The notes beneath the pieces were generated by a model that was given only the letters and a program-made list of their open reading frames with translations, was not told the DNA's origin and did not search any database. The position numbers and the translations under genes are program-made. This document shows, one piece after another, positions 1 through 8,953 of a stretch of DNA of 64,000 nt. Position 1 is the first letter of the stretch; each line of letters opens with the position of its first letter. Location: positions 5,011,501 to 5,075,500 of the forward strand of contig NZ_CP117445.1 in NCBI RefSeq assembly GCF_030687715.1. The letters run 5' to 3'. This DNA is from Pseudomonas sp. FP2196 (GTDB lineage: Bacteria; Pseudomonadota; Gammaproteobacteria; Pseudomonadales; Pseudomonadaceae).

Positions 1-268
1 TCAGCTCACGGTTCAGAGCGATAGCGTTTTCGCCTTCCAGAACCTGAACAACAACAGGACCGGAGATCATGAAGGAAACCAGGTCGCCGAAGAAACCACG
101 AGCGCTGTGCTCAGCGTAGAAGCCTTCAGCTTCGGCTTTGGACAGTTGCTTCAGTTTCGAAGCTACAACGCGCAGGCCTGCTTTTTCGAAACGAGTGGTG
201 ATCTCGCCGATGACGTTTTTTGCAACAGCGTCAGGCTTGATGATGGAGAAAGTACGTTGAACAGCCAT
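1..268 (-). CDS. ndk: Nucleoside diphosphate kinase (partial, N-terminal part)
   Basis: Only the first 89 codons are present; the rest lies beyond the left edge. The protein begins [18 protein letters not shown], the family hallmark with the ATP-contacting lysine at position 11. Further on it has RGFFGDL and [15 protein letters not shown], as expected for Ndk. The catalytic histidine (about residue 117) is outside the window. Ndk transfers the gamma phosphate between nucleoside triphosphates and diphosphates in the cytosol. The ATG has GGAG seven bases upstream. The gene lies just after the isc operon on the same strand but has its own candidate promoter in the gap. Confidence 0.97.
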   Translation of the reverse strand, partial: MAVQRTFSIIKPDAVAKNVIGEITTRFEKAGLRVVASKLKQLSKAEAEGFYAEHSARGFFGDLVSFMISGPVVVQVLEGENAIALNREL

Positions 269-296
269 GGTGTAACTCCAGAAACGGTAATTTGCG

Positions 297-327
297 AAAA
301 ATTAAACCCGCGAATTATACGCGGGTT
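297..327 (-). terminator. Rho-independent terminator of the isc operon
   Basis: Read on the minus strand, an 8-bp stem (AACCCGCG pairing with CGCGGGTT) with a 7-base loop is followed by TTTAATTTTT. It sits about 30 bp after the iscX stop codon, so it should end isc transcription before ndk. The loop also contains the ndk -10 box. Confidence 0.75.
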
Positions 328-342
328 CTTGGGTATTGCCTA
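314..342 (-). promoter_or_regulatory. Candidate ndk sigma-70 promoter inside the isc terminator
   Basis: On the minus strand a perfect TATAAT (314-319) lies 17 bp downstream of TAGGCA (337-342, four of six matches to TTGACA). The -10 box is about 46 bp upstream of the ndk ATG. The box falls within the loop of the isc terminator hairpin. Confidence 0.55.
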
Positions 343-356
343 ACCTGCGAGGACGA

Positions 357-557
357 TCAGTCTACTTCTTCGATCCAGAGCGCCTGAACCGCTTCCAATA
401 CCTTCTCGCCAACACGGCCAGAGGTATCGTCGAAGTCAGGCAGTTCCTTGATCCATCGCTGCAGGTCGACGAAATTGACAGAAAGCGGATCGACATCCGG
501 CTTGGCTTCGGCCAATTCTTCTGCAATGCGTTGAACATCATTCCAACCGTAGCTCAT
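357..557 (-). CDS. iscX: Fe-S cluster assembly protein IscX
   Basis: A 66-residue acidic protein with the IscX pattern: SYGWNDVQRIAEEL at the start, LSVNFVDLQRWIKELPDF in the middle, and an acidic C-terminal end (ALWIEEVD). IscX binds the cysteine desulfurase IscS and is thought to modulate iron delivery or desulfurase rate. It is the last gene of the isc operon, 14 bp after fdx and just before the terminator. Length matches the family. Confidence 0.95.
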   Translation of the reverse strand: MSYGWNDVQRIAEELAEAKPDVDPLSVNFVDLQRWIKELPDFDDTSGRVGEKVLEAVQALWIEEVD

Positions 558-571
558 GACAGTCTTACCAG

Positions 572-913
572 TCAGTGCGGCGCTTCGGCCGCATGGTTAA
601 GCGAATATTTCGGAATCTCGACGGTGATGTCTTCTTCACCAACGATAGCCTGACAGGCCAGGCGCGATTGCGCTTCCAGACCCCAGGCACGATCGAGGAA
701 GTCTTCTTCCAGCTCGTCAGCCTCTTCCATCGAGTCGAAACCCTCGCGGATGATGCAATGGCATGTGGTGCAGGCGCAGACACCGCCACAGGCGCTTTCC
801 ATCTCGATGTGGTGTTCGTGGGCCAGTTCAAGAATCGATGTGCCGGGCGCAGCCTCGACCACCATGCCTTCAGGGCAGAACTTCTCGTGGGGCAGAAAAA
901 TGACCTGCGGCAT
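572..913 (-). CDS. fdx: ISC-type adrenodoxin-like [2Fe-2S] ferredoxin
   Basis: A 113-residue ferredoxin that supplies electrons for Fe-S cluster assembly on IscU. The four cluster ligands are C42, C48 and C51 (CGGVCACTTC) and C87 (SRLACQA), the same spacing as E. coli Fdx. Extra cysteines are present at 13, 46 and 53. The ATG overlaps the hscA stop by one base (TGATG), so the two are translationally coupled. It is the penultimate gene of the isc operon. Confidence 0.97.
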   Translation of the reverse strand: MPQVIFLPHEKFCPEGMVVEAAPGTSILELAHEHHIEMESACGGVCACTTCHCIIREGFDSMEEADELEEDFLDRAWGLEAQSRLACQAIVGEEDITVEIPKYSLNHAAEAPH

Positions 914-2778
914 CAGATATCCTCGATTTCATTCAGATTGCGCCCCGACAGAGCGGCTTTCACCGTCAGATCCATGCGGCGGGCAGCAAAAGCATCGGTC
1001 ACTTGCGACAGACGCTTGGTCTGCTGCTCGATGGCGTAACCATCAGTACCTTTCATCAGTTCGACCAGTTCCTGCACCTGCATGTCGATGACCATGCGCT
1101 CTTCGGCGTCGAGCAGACGCTCGCCATCCGCCTCCAGAGCACCCTGCACCGCTTCGATCAGGCGCTGGGCATCAACTTGCTGCTCGCGCAGGACGCGGGC
1201 GACCTTGTCGTCATTGGCATGCTGGAACGAATCTTTCAGCATCTTGGCGATTTCGCCATCGGTCAGACCGTAGGACGGCTTGACCTGAATGCTCGCCTCT
1301 ACGCCCGAACCCAGTTCACGGGCCGAAACGCTGAGCAGACCGTCGGCATCGACCTGGAAGGTCACGCGAATCTTCGCCGCACCGGCCACCATTGCCGGAA
1401 TACCGCGCAATTCGAAGCGCGCCAGGGAGCGGCAGTCGCTGATCAACTCGCGCTCGCCCTGCAAGACGTGGATCGCCATGGCCGACTGGCCGTCTTTATA
1501 GGTAGTGAAATCCTGAGCGCGGGCGACGGGAATGGTGGTGTTGCGTGGAATCACCTTCTCCATCAGACCGCCCATGGTTTCCAGCCCCAGGGACAGCGGA
1601 ATCACGTCGAGCAGCAGCAACTCGCCACCATCGCGCTTGTTGCCAGCCAGGGTATCGGCCTGGATCGCGGCCCCGATGGCCACCACTTGATCCGGATCGA
1701 TTTCAGTCAACGGTTGACGACCGAAGGCTTCGGCAACGGCTTCACGAACGCGTGGAACGCGGGTCGAACCACCAACCATGACCACAGCGTGTACGTCATC
1801 CAGCTCAATGCCGGAATCACGAACGGCGCGGCGGCAGGCTTTCAGGCTACGCGCGACCATCGGCTCGATCAGCGCATCGAAGGCTTCGCGGGTCAGCTGT
1901 GCTTTCCAGTCGCCGTAGACAACTTCAACACTGGCCGCATCGGTGAGGGCTTCTTTGGCTGCGCAGGCAGTTTGCAGCAGATTGCGCTGCGCGCCCGGAT
2001 CGAGATCGGCGGACAGACCGGCGCTCTCGATGATCCAGCCGGCAATCGCGTGATCAAAGTCATCGCCGCCCAGCGCGCTATCGCCGCCGGTGGCCAGGAC
2101 TTCGAAAACACCGCCAGTCAGACGCAAAATAGAAATATCGAAGGTGCCGCCGCCGAGGTCATAAATCGCTACGAGGCCTTCAGCGTGTTGATCCAGACCG
2201 TAAGCCACAGCAGCGGCGGTCGGCTCATTGAGCAGGCGCAGCACATTCAGACCGGCGAGTTTCGCCGCATCCTTGGTGGCCTGGCGCTGGGCATCGTCGA
2301 AATACGCCGGAACGGTGATTACCGCACCGACCAGTTCGCCACCCAAAGTCGCTTCAGCACGCTGACGCAACACCTTGAGGATATCGGCGGAAACTTCGAC
2401 CGGGCTTTTCGGGCCTTGCACGGTGTCGATGAACGGCATGTGCGACTCGCCACCGACAAAGCGGTATGGCAGTTGCTCGCCCAATTGCTTGACGTCGGAC
2501 AGACCACGACCCATCAAGCGCTTGACCGACAGCACGGTGTTCAAAGGATCGGAAGCGGCGGCCAGCTTGGCCGACTCGCCGACTTCGACGCGATCGGCGT
2601 GATAACGCACGGCAGACGGCAGGATGACCTGCCCGTCAGCGTCGGCCAATGGCTCGGAAAGACCACTGCGCAACGCAGCGACCAGCGAATTGGTAGTGCC
2701 CAAGTCGATCCCCACAGCCAGACGACGCTGGTGCGGTTGAGGACTTTGGCCGGGTTCGGCGATCTGCAGTAGGGCCAT
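913..2778 (-). CDS. hscA: Fe-S cluster assembly Hsp70 chaperone HscA
   Basis: A 621-residue specialised Hsp70. The N-terminal ATPase domain begins [14 protein letters not shown] and contains [17 protein letters not shown] and [14 protein letters not shown]; the substrate-binding domain follows from about residue 390. HscA uses ATP to act on the LPPVK motif of IscU, assisted by the J-protein HscB, to promote cluster transfer. The order hscB-hscA-fdx is the standard isc arrangement. There are 51 bp between hscB and hscA. Confidence 0.97.
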   Translation of the reverse strand: MALLQIAEPGQSPQPHQRRLAVGIDLGTTNSLVAALRSGLSEPLADADGQVILPSAVRYHADRVEVGESAKLAAASDPLNTVLSVKRLMGRGLSDVKQLGEQLPYRFVGGESHMPFIDTVQGPKSPVEVSADILKVLRQRAEATLGGELVGAVITVPAYFDDAQRQATKDAAKLAGLNVLRLLNEPTAAAVAYGLDQHAEGLVAIYDLGGGTFDISILRLTGGVFEVLATGGDSALGGDDFDHAIAGWIIESAGLSADLDPGAQRNLLQTACAAKEALTDAASVEVVYGDWKAQLTREAFDALIEPMVARSLKACRRAVRDSGIELDDVHAVVMVGGSTRVPRVREAVAEAFGRQPLTEIDPDQVVAIGAAIQADTLAGNKRDGGELLLLDVIPLSLGLETMGGLMEKVIPRNTTIPVARAQDFTTYKDGQSAMAIHVLQGERELISDCRSLARFELRGIPAMVAGAAKIRVTFQVDADGLLSVSARELGSGVEASIQVKPSYGLTDGEIAKMLKDSFQHANDDKVARVLREQQVDAQRLIEAVQGALEADGERLLDAEERMVIDMQVQELVELMKGTDGYAIEQQTKRLSQVTDAFAARRMDLTVKAALSGRNLNEIEDI

Positions 2779-2829
2779 CGTGATCAGGACTTATCTGTAT
2801 ATCAGGCGTGCGACCGGAGCGGCACTGGG

Positions 2830-3351
2830 TTAATCGTCGAGGCGCTCTTCTAACTGGCGCACTTCGTAGGTGAGCTTGTCGAGGAATTGCATGCGCCGCA
2901 TCAGGCGTTCGGCCTGTTCGCGTTGCGCTGCATCATCCCAACAGGCTGCGAAGCTTTCGTTGAGTTCTTCCTGAGCCACTTTCAAGCGACGCTTGAACAC
3001 CGCGACACCGTCCAGATCAGCGCTGTCCTGGAGGTCTTCGAGTTCTTCGCGCCACTGCATCTGCTGCAGAAGAAACTCGGGGTCGTGAACCGTGACTTCC
3101 ATCGGCACTTCATGCCCGCTGACTTTCAGCAGATAGCGCGCACGCTGCGGCGGGCTCTTGAGCGTCTGATAAGCATCGTTGAGCCGCGCAGACTGCTCGA
3201 GCGCCGACCGCTGCTCGCGCTCGGAAGCGTCGGCAAAACGGTCAGGATGAACGCCGCGCGCCAACTCACGGTAGCGCGTGGCCAACTGCTCGAGATCCAG
3301 ACGGAAACTCGGTTGCAGCTCGAATAAAGCGAAATGACAAGGAATTCCCAC
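2830..3351 (-). CDS. hscB: Fe-S cluster assembly co-chaperone HscB
   Basis: A 173-residue J-domain co-chaperone that recruits IscU to HscA. The J domain carries the HPD motif ([10 protein letters not shown]), and a C-terminal helical domain binds IscU. I chose the GTG at 3351 because the protein then starts [15 protein letters not shown] as in homologues, and TGAGG lies upstream at the iscA stop. A longer frame to 3390 would add 13 residues and run into iscA. The gap to iscA is 8 bp. Confidence 0.95.
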   Translation of the reverse strand: MGIPCHFALFELQPSFRLDLEQLATRYRELARGVHPDRFADASEREQRSALEQSARLNDAYQTLKSPPQRARYLLKVSGHEVPMEVTVHDPEFLLQQMQWREELEDLQDSADLDGVAVFKRRLKVAQEELNESFAACWDDAAQREQAERLMRRMQFLDKLTYEVRQLEERLDD

Positions 3352-3359
3352 GACAAGCC

Positions 3360-3683
3360 TCAGATGTTGAAGCTTTCGCCGCAGCCACACTCACCGCGGA
3401 CATTGGGGTTGTTGAACTTGAAGCCTTCGTTCAACCCTTCCTTGACGAAATCGAGCTCGGTGCCGTCCAGGTAGGCGAGGCTTTTCGGGTCGATAATCAC
3501 TTTTTCGCCGTGACTTTCGAACACCTGATCCTCTGCAACCACCTCGTCGACAAACTCCAGCACGTAGGCAAGGCCGGAACAACCTGTGGTGCGAACACCC
3601 AGACGAATCCCTTCACCTTTGCCGCGCCCGTTGAGGGAGCGTCGCACGTGCTGAGCAGCCGCTTCTGTCATGCTGATAGCCAT
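3360..3683 (-). CDS. iscA: Iron-sulfur cluster assembly protein IscA
   Basis: A 107-residue A-type carrier that delivers Fe-S clusters, particularly [4Fe-4S], to target proteins. The three metal/cluster cysteines are C35 (TTGCSGLAY), C99 and C101 (ECGCGESF), exactly the E. coli positions. The ATG at 3683 has GGAG six bases upstream. A TTG start eight codons earlier is less likely. The gene sits between iscU and hscB. Confidence 0.97.
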   Translation of the reverse strand: MAISMTEAAAQHVRRSLNGRGKGEGIRLGVRTTGCSGLAYVLEFVDEVVAEDQVFESHGEKVIIDPKSLAYLDGTELDFVKEGLNEGFKFNNPNVRGECGCGESFNI

Positions 3684-3717
3684 CGTTGACTCCTTACTCG
3701 TCGCCAAATCCAGAAAG

Positions 3718-4104
3718 TCAGATCAAGCCTTTCTTCTGCTTGTAATCGCGAACAGCCGCTTTGATAGCGTCTTCAGCCAGTACCGAGCAGTGAATCTTCA
3801 CTGGCGGCAGGGCCAATTCTTCGGCCAGCTGGGTGTTCTTGATGGTTTCGGCTTCGTCCAGGGTCTTGCCCTTCATCCACTCAGTGGCGAGGGAACTGGA
3901 AGCGATTGCCGAACCGCAGCCATAGGTCTTGAACTTGGCGTCTTCGATAACGCCCTGATCGTTGACCTTGATTTGCAGGCGCATTACGTCGCCGCACGCT
4001 GGAGCGCCGACCATGCCGGTGCCGACATCAGGATCTTCCGCGTTCATCTTGCCGACGTTGCGCGGGTTTTCGTAGTGGTCGATGACCTTTTCGCTGTAAG
4101 CCAT
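3718..4104 (-). CDS. iscU: Fe-S cluster scaffold protein IscU
   Basis: A 128-residue scaffold on which sulfur from IscS and iron are assembled into [2Fe-2S] clusters. Ligands C37 (GAPACGD), C63 (YGCGSAIA) and C106 (HCSVL) are present, as is the LPPVK HscA recognition motif near residues 99-103. Start [18 protein letters not shown] is highly conserved. An AGGA ribosome site lies 10 bases before the ATG. Confidence 0.98.
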   Translation of the reverse strand: MAYSEKVIDHYENPRNVGKMNAEDPDVGTGMVGAPACGDVMRLQIKVNDQGVIEDAKFKTYGCGSAIASSSLATEWMKGKTLDEAETIKNTQLAEELALPPVKIHCSVLAEDAIKAAVRDYKQKKGLI

Positions 4105-4142
4105 GATGCTTAATCCTCACTCATCAGAGAGTCGCTCTTAAA

Positions 4143-4167
4143 GCCCTGCAACCTGGGTTTACAGGGC
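4143..4167 (-). other. Small inverted repeat between iscS and iscU
   Basis: GCCCTG at 4143-4148 pairs with CAGGGC at 4162-4167 within the 83-bp iscS-iscU spacer. There is no T-tract, so it is not a standard terminator. It could be an mRNA hairpin that sets relative levels of iscRS and iscUA messages; this is inference only. Confidence 0.3.
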
Positions 4168-4187
4168 CGGTTCGCGGCGACTTGAAA

Positions 4188-5402
4188 TCAGTGTGCCGCC
4201 CACTCGATTTTCGAAATGTCGACACCGTCTTTGTACATATCCCACAGCGGCGACAGAGCGCGCAGCTTGGTAACGGCCTCGCAGACTTTCTGCGCGGCGT
4301 AGTCGATTTCTTCTTCGGTGGTGAAACGGCCGAAGGTGAAGCGGATCGAGCTGTGTGCCAGTTCGTCGTTGCGGCCCAGGGCGCGCAGTACGTACGAAGG
4401 CTCAAGCGATGCCGAGGTGCAGGCCGAACCGGACGAAACCGCCAGATCCTTGAGTGCCATGATCAGCGACTCGCCTTCAACGTAGTTGAAGCTCAGGTTC
4501 AGGTTGTGCGGAACGCGGGCGATCATGCTGCCGTTGACGTACAGCTCTTCCAGATGCTCGACCTGCTTGTAGAAACGGTCGCTCAATGCCTTGATACGAA
4601 CGTTCTCGGCAGCCATGTCTTCCTTGGCCACACGGAACGCTTCACCCATGCCAACGATCTGGTGAGTCGCCAGGGTGCCGGAGCGCATGCCGCGCTCATG
4701 ACCGCCGCCGTGCATGGTCGCTTCGATGCGCACACGCGGCTTGCGGCTGACGTACAACGCGCCGATGCCTTTAGGGCCGTAGGTTTTGTGGGCAGAGAAC
4801 GACATCATGTCGACTTTCAGTTTCTGCAGGTCGATCTCGACCTTGCCAGTGGACTGAGCAGCGTCAACGTGGAACAGGATGCCCTTCGAACGAAGCAGCT
4901 CGCCGATGGCGGCGATATCGTTGACGGTACCGATTTCGTTGTTCACGTGCATGATCGACACCAGAATGGTGTCTTCGCGCAGCGCGGCGTCGATCATCTC
5001 AGGAGTGATCAGACCATCAGTCTGAGGATCGAGGTAGGTGACTTCGAAACCTTCACGCTCCAGTTGGCGCATGGTGTCGAGGACAGCCTTGTGCTCGATC
5101 TTGGAGGTGATCAGGTGCTTGCCCTTGGAGGCGTAGAAATGTGCCGCACCTTTGATTGCCAGGTTGTCGGACTCGGTGGCGCCGGACGTCCAGACGATTT
5201 CGCGCGGGTCGGCGTTGACCAGATCGGCCACCTGACGACGGGCGTTTTCGACGGACTCTTCAGCTTTCCAGCCGAACACGTGGGAGCGGGACGCAGGGTT
5301 ACCGAAGTTTCCGTCGACCAGCAGGCACTCACTCATTTTTTGCGCAACGCGCGGATCGACCGGGGTGGTCGCAGAGTAATCAAGGTAAATCGGCAATTTC
5401 AT
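4188..5402 (-). CDS. iscS: Cysteine desulfurase IscS
   Basis: A 404-residue PLP enzyme (class V aminotransferase fold) that converts L-cysteine to alanine and an enzyme persulfide, giving sulfur for Fe-S clusters and tRNA thiolation. The PLP lysine is K206 ([10 protein letters not shown]) and the persulfide cysteine is C328 ([14 protein letters not shown]), both at E. coli positions. H104 lies in [10 protein letters not shown]. It is second in the operon, 47 bp after iscR. Confidence 0.98.
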   Translation of the reverse strand: MKLPIYLDYSATTPVDPRVAQKMSECLLVDGNFGNPASRSHVFGWKAEESVENARRQVADLVNADPREIVWTSGATESDNLAIKGAAHFYASKGKHLITSKIEHKAVLDTMRQLEREGFEVTYLDPQTDGLITPEMIDAALREDTILVSIMHVNNEIGTVNDIAAIGELLRSKGILFHVDAAQSTGKVEIDLQKLKVDMMSFSAHKTYGPKGIGALYVSRKPRVRIEATMHGGGHERGMRSGTLATHQIVGMGEAFRVAKEDMAAENVRIKALSDRFYKQVEHLEELYVNGSMIARVPHNLNLSFNYVEGESLIMALKDLAVSSGSACTSASLEPSYVLRALGRNDELAHSSIRFTFGRFTTEEEIDYAAQKVCEAVTKLRALSPLWDMYKDGVDISKIEWAAH

Positions 5403-5449
5403 GGACTATCTCCTAAATCAGGGCTGGCGTACCGCTAGCTCTTCGGCTG

Positions 5450-5941
5450 TCATTCGACGGCGGACGCTTCAATCTTGTCCAGGCGTGGCGCCTTGCTGTT
5501 GCAACGGCGCTGGTCCTGACGCTGGGCTACTTCTTGCACCTCACGGCGAGTCACAAGATCGGCCAAGCTGATACCACTTAGAAATTCGTGAATCTGCAGG
5601 CTAAGGTCGCACCACAAGTGATGGGTCAGGCAAGTGTCGCCGGAGTGGCAGTCGCCCTGGCCTTGGCATTTGGTAGCATCGACCGATTCGTTCACCGCAT
5701 CGATCACCTGAGCCACCTGAATGCCCTGCATGTCGCGGGACAACTGGTAGCCACCACCCGGGCCGCGAACACTGGAAACCAGGTTGCTGCGGCGCAGCTT
5801 GGCGAAAAGCTGTTCGAGATAGGACAGGGAGATGCCTTGGCGCTCGGAGATATCGGCCAGGGACACCGGCCCGTGCTGCGCGTGCAACGCCAGATCAAGC
5901 ATGGCAGTCACGGCGTATCGGCCTTTTGTAGTCAGTCTCAT
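5450..5941 (-). CDS. iscR: Fe-S cluster assembly transcription factor IscR
   Basis: A 163-residue Rrf2-family repressor with an N-terminal winged helix ([18 protein letters not shown]) and a [2Fe-2S] site formed by C92, C98, C104 and H107. When loaded with cluster, IscR represses its own operon; when depleted, repression is relieved. It is first in the isc operon, and its promoter carries two matches to the type 1 IscR operator. Length and ligand spacing match E. coli IscR. Confidence 0.97.
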   Translation of the reverse strand: MRLTTKGRYAVTAMLDLALHAQHGPVSLADISERQGISLSYLEQLFAKLRRSNLVSSVRGPGGGYQLSRDMQGIQVAQVIDAVNESVDATKCQGQGDCHSGDTCLTHHLWCDLSLQIHEFLSGISLADLVTRREVQEVAQRQDQRRCNSKAPRLDKIEASAVE

Positions 5942-5973
5942 GGACAGTTACCACGGAGTTCGGAATGGGCGGG

Positions 5974-6002
5974 AGTATGCAATTCCCGAGCATTTAAGTC
6001 AA
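5974..6002 (-). promoter_or_regulatory. isc operon sigma-70 promoter
   Basis: On the minus strand TTGACT (5997-6002) and CATACT (5974-5979) are separated by exactly 17 bp. They lie about 35-60 bp upstream of the iscR ATG. The -35 box is inside an IscR operator match, which fits autorepression by holo-IscR. Confidence 0.65.
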
Positions 6003-6006
6003 CTAT
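5982..6006 (-). promoter_or_regulatory. IscR type 1 operator, proximal copy
   Basis: On the minus strand this 25-mer begins ATAGTTGACT and ends CTCGGGAAT. Compared by eye with the published E. coli type 1 consensus (ATASYYGACT left half), about 21 of 25 positions agree. It covers the -35 box of the iscR promoter. Confidence 0.65.
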
Positions 6007-6031
6007 TAGACCTAGTGCTTTAGTCGGGTTT
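6007..6031 (-). promoter_or_regulatory. IscR type 1 operator, distal copy (weaker)
   Basis: Directly abutting the proximal site, this 25-mer has the half site CCCGACTAAA and CACTAGG; about 16 positions fit the consensus, mostly in the left half. Tandem IscR sites are known upstream of E. coli iscR. The assignment rests on pattern matching only. Confidence 0.4.
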
Positions 6032-6100
6032 ACCCGCAAAAGAGCGCGCGAATGATAGCAGGCTCTGCGGCCTAATGGCACACCGGTTGACGGATGCCTG

Positions 6101-6181
6101 TGTAGGAGCTGCCGAAGGCTGCGATCTTTTGATCTTATGAAAGGCAAGATCAGAAGATCGCAGCCTTCGGCAGCTCCTACA
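6101..6181. repeat. REP-type inverted pair (TAGGAGCTGCCGAAGG family)
   Basis: Two oppositely oriented copies of GTAGGAGCTGCCGAAGGCTG plus GATCTTTTGATC lie head to head between iscR and cysE. The pair forms a long hairpin. The same family recurs at 15314, 36326, 41100, 49649 and 51316. It lies just after the cysE stop codon and may also act as a transcription end. Confidence 0.85.
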
Positions 6182-6188
6182 GGGGGCG

Positions 6189-6965
6189 TTAGCTGGCTTT
6201 GGACTCGTCTTTGCCTTTCACGCAGGCGAAATCTTCTTCGCGCAGCTCAGGCAGATCTTTCGCACAGTAATTACTGCCCAGATCCTTCAGCGCGCCGCAC
6301 ATCCCCTCCAGACGCCCGTCCACCGCTTGCAGGTGATCGAGCAACTGCCCAATGGCGCGCGCCACCGGGTCAGGCATGTCTTCGCTGACGCCGTAGGCAT
6401 CGAAGCCGATCTTTTCGGCCATGGCCTTGCGCTTTGCATCCTGCTCTTCATCGGATTTGACGATGATTCGCCCCGGAATCCCCACGACTGTAGCGCCCGG
6501 CGGAACCTCTTTGGTCACCACGGCATTGGAGCCGACCTTGGCGCCCGCCCCCACAGTAAACGGGCCGAGCACTTTAGCGCCGGCACCGACGACAACACCG
6601 TCTCCCAACGTTGGATGGCGCTTACCTTTGTTCCAGCTGGTGCCACCCAGGGTCACGCCCTGATAAATGGTCACGTCATCACCGATCTCGGCGGTTTCGC
6701 CAATGACGATGCCCATGCCGTGATCGATAAAGAAGCGACGACCGACTTTCGCCCCCGGATGAATCTCGATCCCGGTCAACCAGCGACCAAAGTTCGATAC
6801 CAGCCGCGCCAGCCATTTGAGCTCGTTGCGCCAGAGCATCCCGGCCAGACGATGAATCCAGATCGCGTGCATACCGGGGTAGCAAGTCAGCACTTCAAAA
6901 GCGTTACGCGCCGCCGGATCTCGATGGAATACGCTTTGGATATCTTCACGCAAACGCTCAAACAT
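6189..6965 (-). CDS. cysE: Serine O-acetyltransferase
   Basis: Makes O-acetyl-L-serine from L-serine and acetyl-CoA, the first step of cysteine synthesis. The 258-residue protein has an N-terminal helical domain ([19 protein letters not shown]) and a left-handed beta-helix of hexapeptide repeats ([18 protein letters not shown], then [20 protein letters not shown]). Two adjacent ATGs exist; the second, 7 bases after AAGGA, gives the usual MFERLRED start. It lies 3 bp after trmJ and next to isc, which consumes cysteine. Confidence 0.95.
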   Translation of the reverse strand: MFERLREDIQSVFHRDPAARNAFEVLTCYPGMHAIWIHRLAGMLWRNELKWLARLVSNFGRWLTGIEIHPGAKVGRRFFIDHGMGIVIGETAEIGDDVTIYQGVTLGGTSWNKGKRHPTLGDGVVVGAGAKVLGPFTVGAGAKVGSNAVVTKEVPPGATVVGIPGRIIVKSDEEQDAKRKAMAEKIGFDAYGVSEDMPDPVARAIGQLLDHLQAVDGRLEGMCGALKDLGSNYCAKDLPELREEDFACVKGKDESKAS

Positions 6966-6968
6966 CAT

Positions 6969-7739
6969 TCAGTCCTTCCGTTTCAGAAGCTCACCACGGG
7001 CCGCTTTTTGGGTTTCCGTGAGGATGCCACGCAATATATTCATTTCCGCCCGGCTGACCGAGCTGCGTCCGTACAACCGGCGCAGGCGCGCCATCAGGTG
7101 TCGCGGTTTCTCAGGATCGAGGAATTCGATGGCGACCAGCGTTTGCTCCAGGTGCTCATAGAATCGTTCCAGCTCATCCATGGTCGCCAGCTCGGCGCTT
7201 TTTACCGAAGCCACTTCTTCCTTCTCGATCTTGCTCGGCCGACCTTGTGCGGCCAGCCAGGCCATGCGCACTTCATAGCTCAACACCTGAACCGCCGCCC
7301 CGAGGTTCAGCGAACTGAACTCAGGATCGGAGGGGATGTGCACGTGAAAGTGACATCGCTGCAGCTCGTCATTGGTCAGGCCGGAATCTTCACGGCCGAA
7401 CACCAGCGCAATCTCTGCGCCCTGCCCGGCTTCCTCAACCACTTTGGTGCCGCATTCGCGCGGATCCAGCAGCGGCCAGGGAATACGCCGGTCACGGGCG
7501 CTGGTGCCGAGCACCAGATTGCAGCCGACCAAGGCATCTTCCAGGGTGGCGACGACCTGGGCGTTTTCAAGGATGTCACCGGCACCGGAAGCGCGGGCAT
7601 CGGCTTCGTGATGCGGGAAGACCCGCGGCTCGACCAGCACCAGCCGCGACAGACCCATGTTTTTCATGGCGCGCGCGGCCCCACCGATGTTGCCGGGGTG
7701 GCTGGTATTGACCAGGACGACACGAATGTTCTGCAGCAA
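6969..7739 (-). CDS. trmJ: tRNA (cytidine/uridine-2'-O-)-methyltransferase TrmJ
   Basis: A 256-residue SPOUT methyltransferase that 2'-O-methylates position 32 of certain tRNAs with S-adenosylmethionine. Family motifs NTSHPGNIGGAARAMKNMG, LVFGREDSGLTNDEL and FSSLNLGAAVQVLSYEVRMA are all present; the last two form the trefoil-knot cofactor site. The only start giving the conserved N-terminus (LLQNIRVVLV) is TTG at 7739. It is divergent from suhB and runs into cysE. Confidence 0.93.
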   Translation of the reverse strand: MLQNIRVVLVNTSHPGNIGGAARAMKNMGLSRLVLVEPRVFPHHEADARASGAGDILENAQVVATLEDALVGCNLVLGTSARDRRIPWPLLDPRECGTKVVEEAGQGAEIALVFGREDSGLTNDELQRCHFHVHIPSDPEFSSLNLGAAVQVLSYEVRMAWLAAQGRPSKIEKEEVASVKSAELATMDELERFYEHLEQTLVAIEFLDPEKPRHLMARLRRLYGRSSVSRAEMNILRGILTETQKAARGELLKRKD

Positions 7740-7820
7740 GGGAGGCGCTCTCGGACACAGTAAAGGGGTGCAAATCTTACAGAACAGCCTACCGTTAAGC
7801 TATGAAAGCGAACAGCGACC

Positions 7821-7848
7821 TTCACCTGAAGAAAAGTTCTGATAGAAT
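7821..7848 (+). promoter_or_regulatory. Candidate suhB promoter
   Basis: TTCACC (7821-7826) and TAGAAT (7843-7848) are 16 bp apart and end about 36 bp before the suhB ATG. Spacing and -10 match sigma-70; the -35 is average. Confidence 0.45.
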
Positions 7849-7884
7849 GCGCGGCTTTCTTTAACAACCTTAGGTGACACATCC

Positions 7885-8703
7885 ATGCAGCCCATGCTGA
7901 ATATCGCGCTGCGCGCCGCCCGCAGCGCCAGTGAACTGATCTTCCGCTCCATCGAGCGCCTGGATACCATCAAGGTCGACGAAAAAGACGCCAAGGATTA
8001 TGTATCCGAGGTCGATCGCGCCGCTGAACAGAAAATCATCGACGCCCTGCGCAAGGCTTACCCGAATCACTCGATCCAGGGTGAAGAGACTGGCCTGCAC
8101 GCCGGCACCGGCATCGAAGGCGAAGAGTACCTGTGGATCATCGATCCGCTGGACGGCACCACCAACTTCCTGCGCGGCATTCCACACTTTGCTGTCAGCA
8201 TCGCCTGCAAATACCGTGGTCGCCTGGAACACGCTGTTGTTCTGGATCCGGTGCGCCAGGAAGAATTCACCGCCAGCCGTGGTCGCGGCGCTCAACTGAA
8301 CGGTCGTCGCCTGCGCGTCAGCGGTCGCACCAGCCTTGACGGCGCCCTGCTGGGTACCGGCTTCCCGTTCCGTGACGATCAGATGGACAACCTCGACAAC
8401 TACCTGGGCATGTTCCGCGCCCTGGTCGGCCAGACTGCCGGCATCCGCCGCGCCGGCTCCGCCAGCCTGGACCTGGCCTATGTGGCTGCCGGCCGTTTCG
8501 ATGCGTTCTGGGAGTCGGGCCTGTCCGAGTGGGACATGGCTGCAGGCGCCCTTCTGATTCAAGAAGCTGGCGGCCTGGTGAGCGACTTCACCGGTGGTCA
8601 CGACTTCCTTGAAAAAGGCCATATCGTTGCCGGCAACACTAAATGCTTCAAGGCAGTGCTGACGGCGATCCAGCCGCACCTGCCGGCTTCGCTGAAGCGC
8701 TAA
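7885..8703 (+). CDS. suhB: Inositol monophosphatase family protein SuhB
   Basis: A 272-residue Mg2+-dependent phosphatase. It has E67 (QGEETG) and the metal-binding motif DPLDGTTNF (D87, D90), plus the C-terminal signature WDMAAGALLIQEAGG. SuhB hydrolyses myo-inositol 1-phosphate; in enterobacteria it is also an rRNA antitermination factor, and in Pseudomonas it affects virulence gene regulation. It stands alone, divergent from trmJ, and is followed by a strong terminator. Confidence 0.96.
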   Translation: MQPMLNIALRAARSASELIFRSIERLDTIKVDEKDAKDYVSEVDRAAEQKIIDALRKAYPNHSIQGEETGLHAGTGIEGEEYLWIIDPLDGTTNFLRGIPHFAVSIACKYRGRLEHAVVLDPVRQEEFTASRGRGAQLNGRRLRVSGRTSLDGALLGTGFPFRDDQMDNLDNYLGMFRALVGQTAGIRRAGSASLDLAYVAAGRFDAFWESGLSEWDMAAGALLIQEAGGLVSDFTGGHDFLEKGHIVAGNTKCFKAVLTAIQPHLPASLKR

Positions 8704-8720
8704 GCTTTTCGCGAAATGCA

Positions 8721-8747
8721 AAAAGCACCCTTCGGGGTGCTTTTTTT
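8721..8747 (+). terminator. Rho-independent terminator after suhB
   Basis: AAAAGCACCC and GGGTGC pair around a TTCG loop and are followed by seven T residues. It lies 18 bp after the suhB stop. Confidence 0.9.
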
Positions 8748-8788
8748 ATGCCTGGAATTCGCCCTCCGCCACACCACCGGAGCAATGC

Positions 8789-8872
8789 AGGAGTGAGCCT
8801 GCTCGCGATAGCGGTGTATCAGCCACCACCTGCATTGAATGATAAATAGCTATCGCGAGCAGGCTCACTCCT
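8789..8872. repeat. REP inverted pair (GAGCCTGCTCGCGA family)
   Basis: AGGAGTGAGCCTGCTCGCGA at 8789 is repeated in inverse orientation ending at 8872, separated by about 36 bp. This REPIN-like pair belongs to the same family as those at 22227, 26279, 33324 and 40126. Confidence 0.85.
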
Positions 8873-8907
8873 ACAGGGGGGTTTGTTGTGCGGCTTAAAT
8901 GGAGGGC

Positions 8908-8933
8908 ACAAAAAAGCACCCCGCAGGGTGCTT
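8908..8933 (-). terminator. Terminator downstream of the glycine-zipper gene
   Basis: On the minus strand GCACCC-TGCG-GGGTGC is followed by a T-run; A residues flank the other side too, so it may work in both directions. It lies 20 bp after the stop codon of the gene at 8954. Confidence 0.8.
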
Positions 8934-8953
8934 CTTTTTAAACGCTCGGACTA

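Noticed and set aside
1003..2772. A 589-codon open frame on the plus strand opposite hscA.
   Set aside because: It is the complementary shadow of hscA in GC-rich DNA; the protein is Gln/Arg/His-rich without motifs.
4182..5438. A 418-codon plus-strand frame opposite iscS.
   Set aside because: Codon-position artefact of iscS; no ribosome site and no family likeness.
6101..6181. Long palindrome first read as a strong terminator for cysE.
   Set aside because: The same sequence recurs at many sites in the window, so it is primarily a REP pair; a termination role is only secondary.
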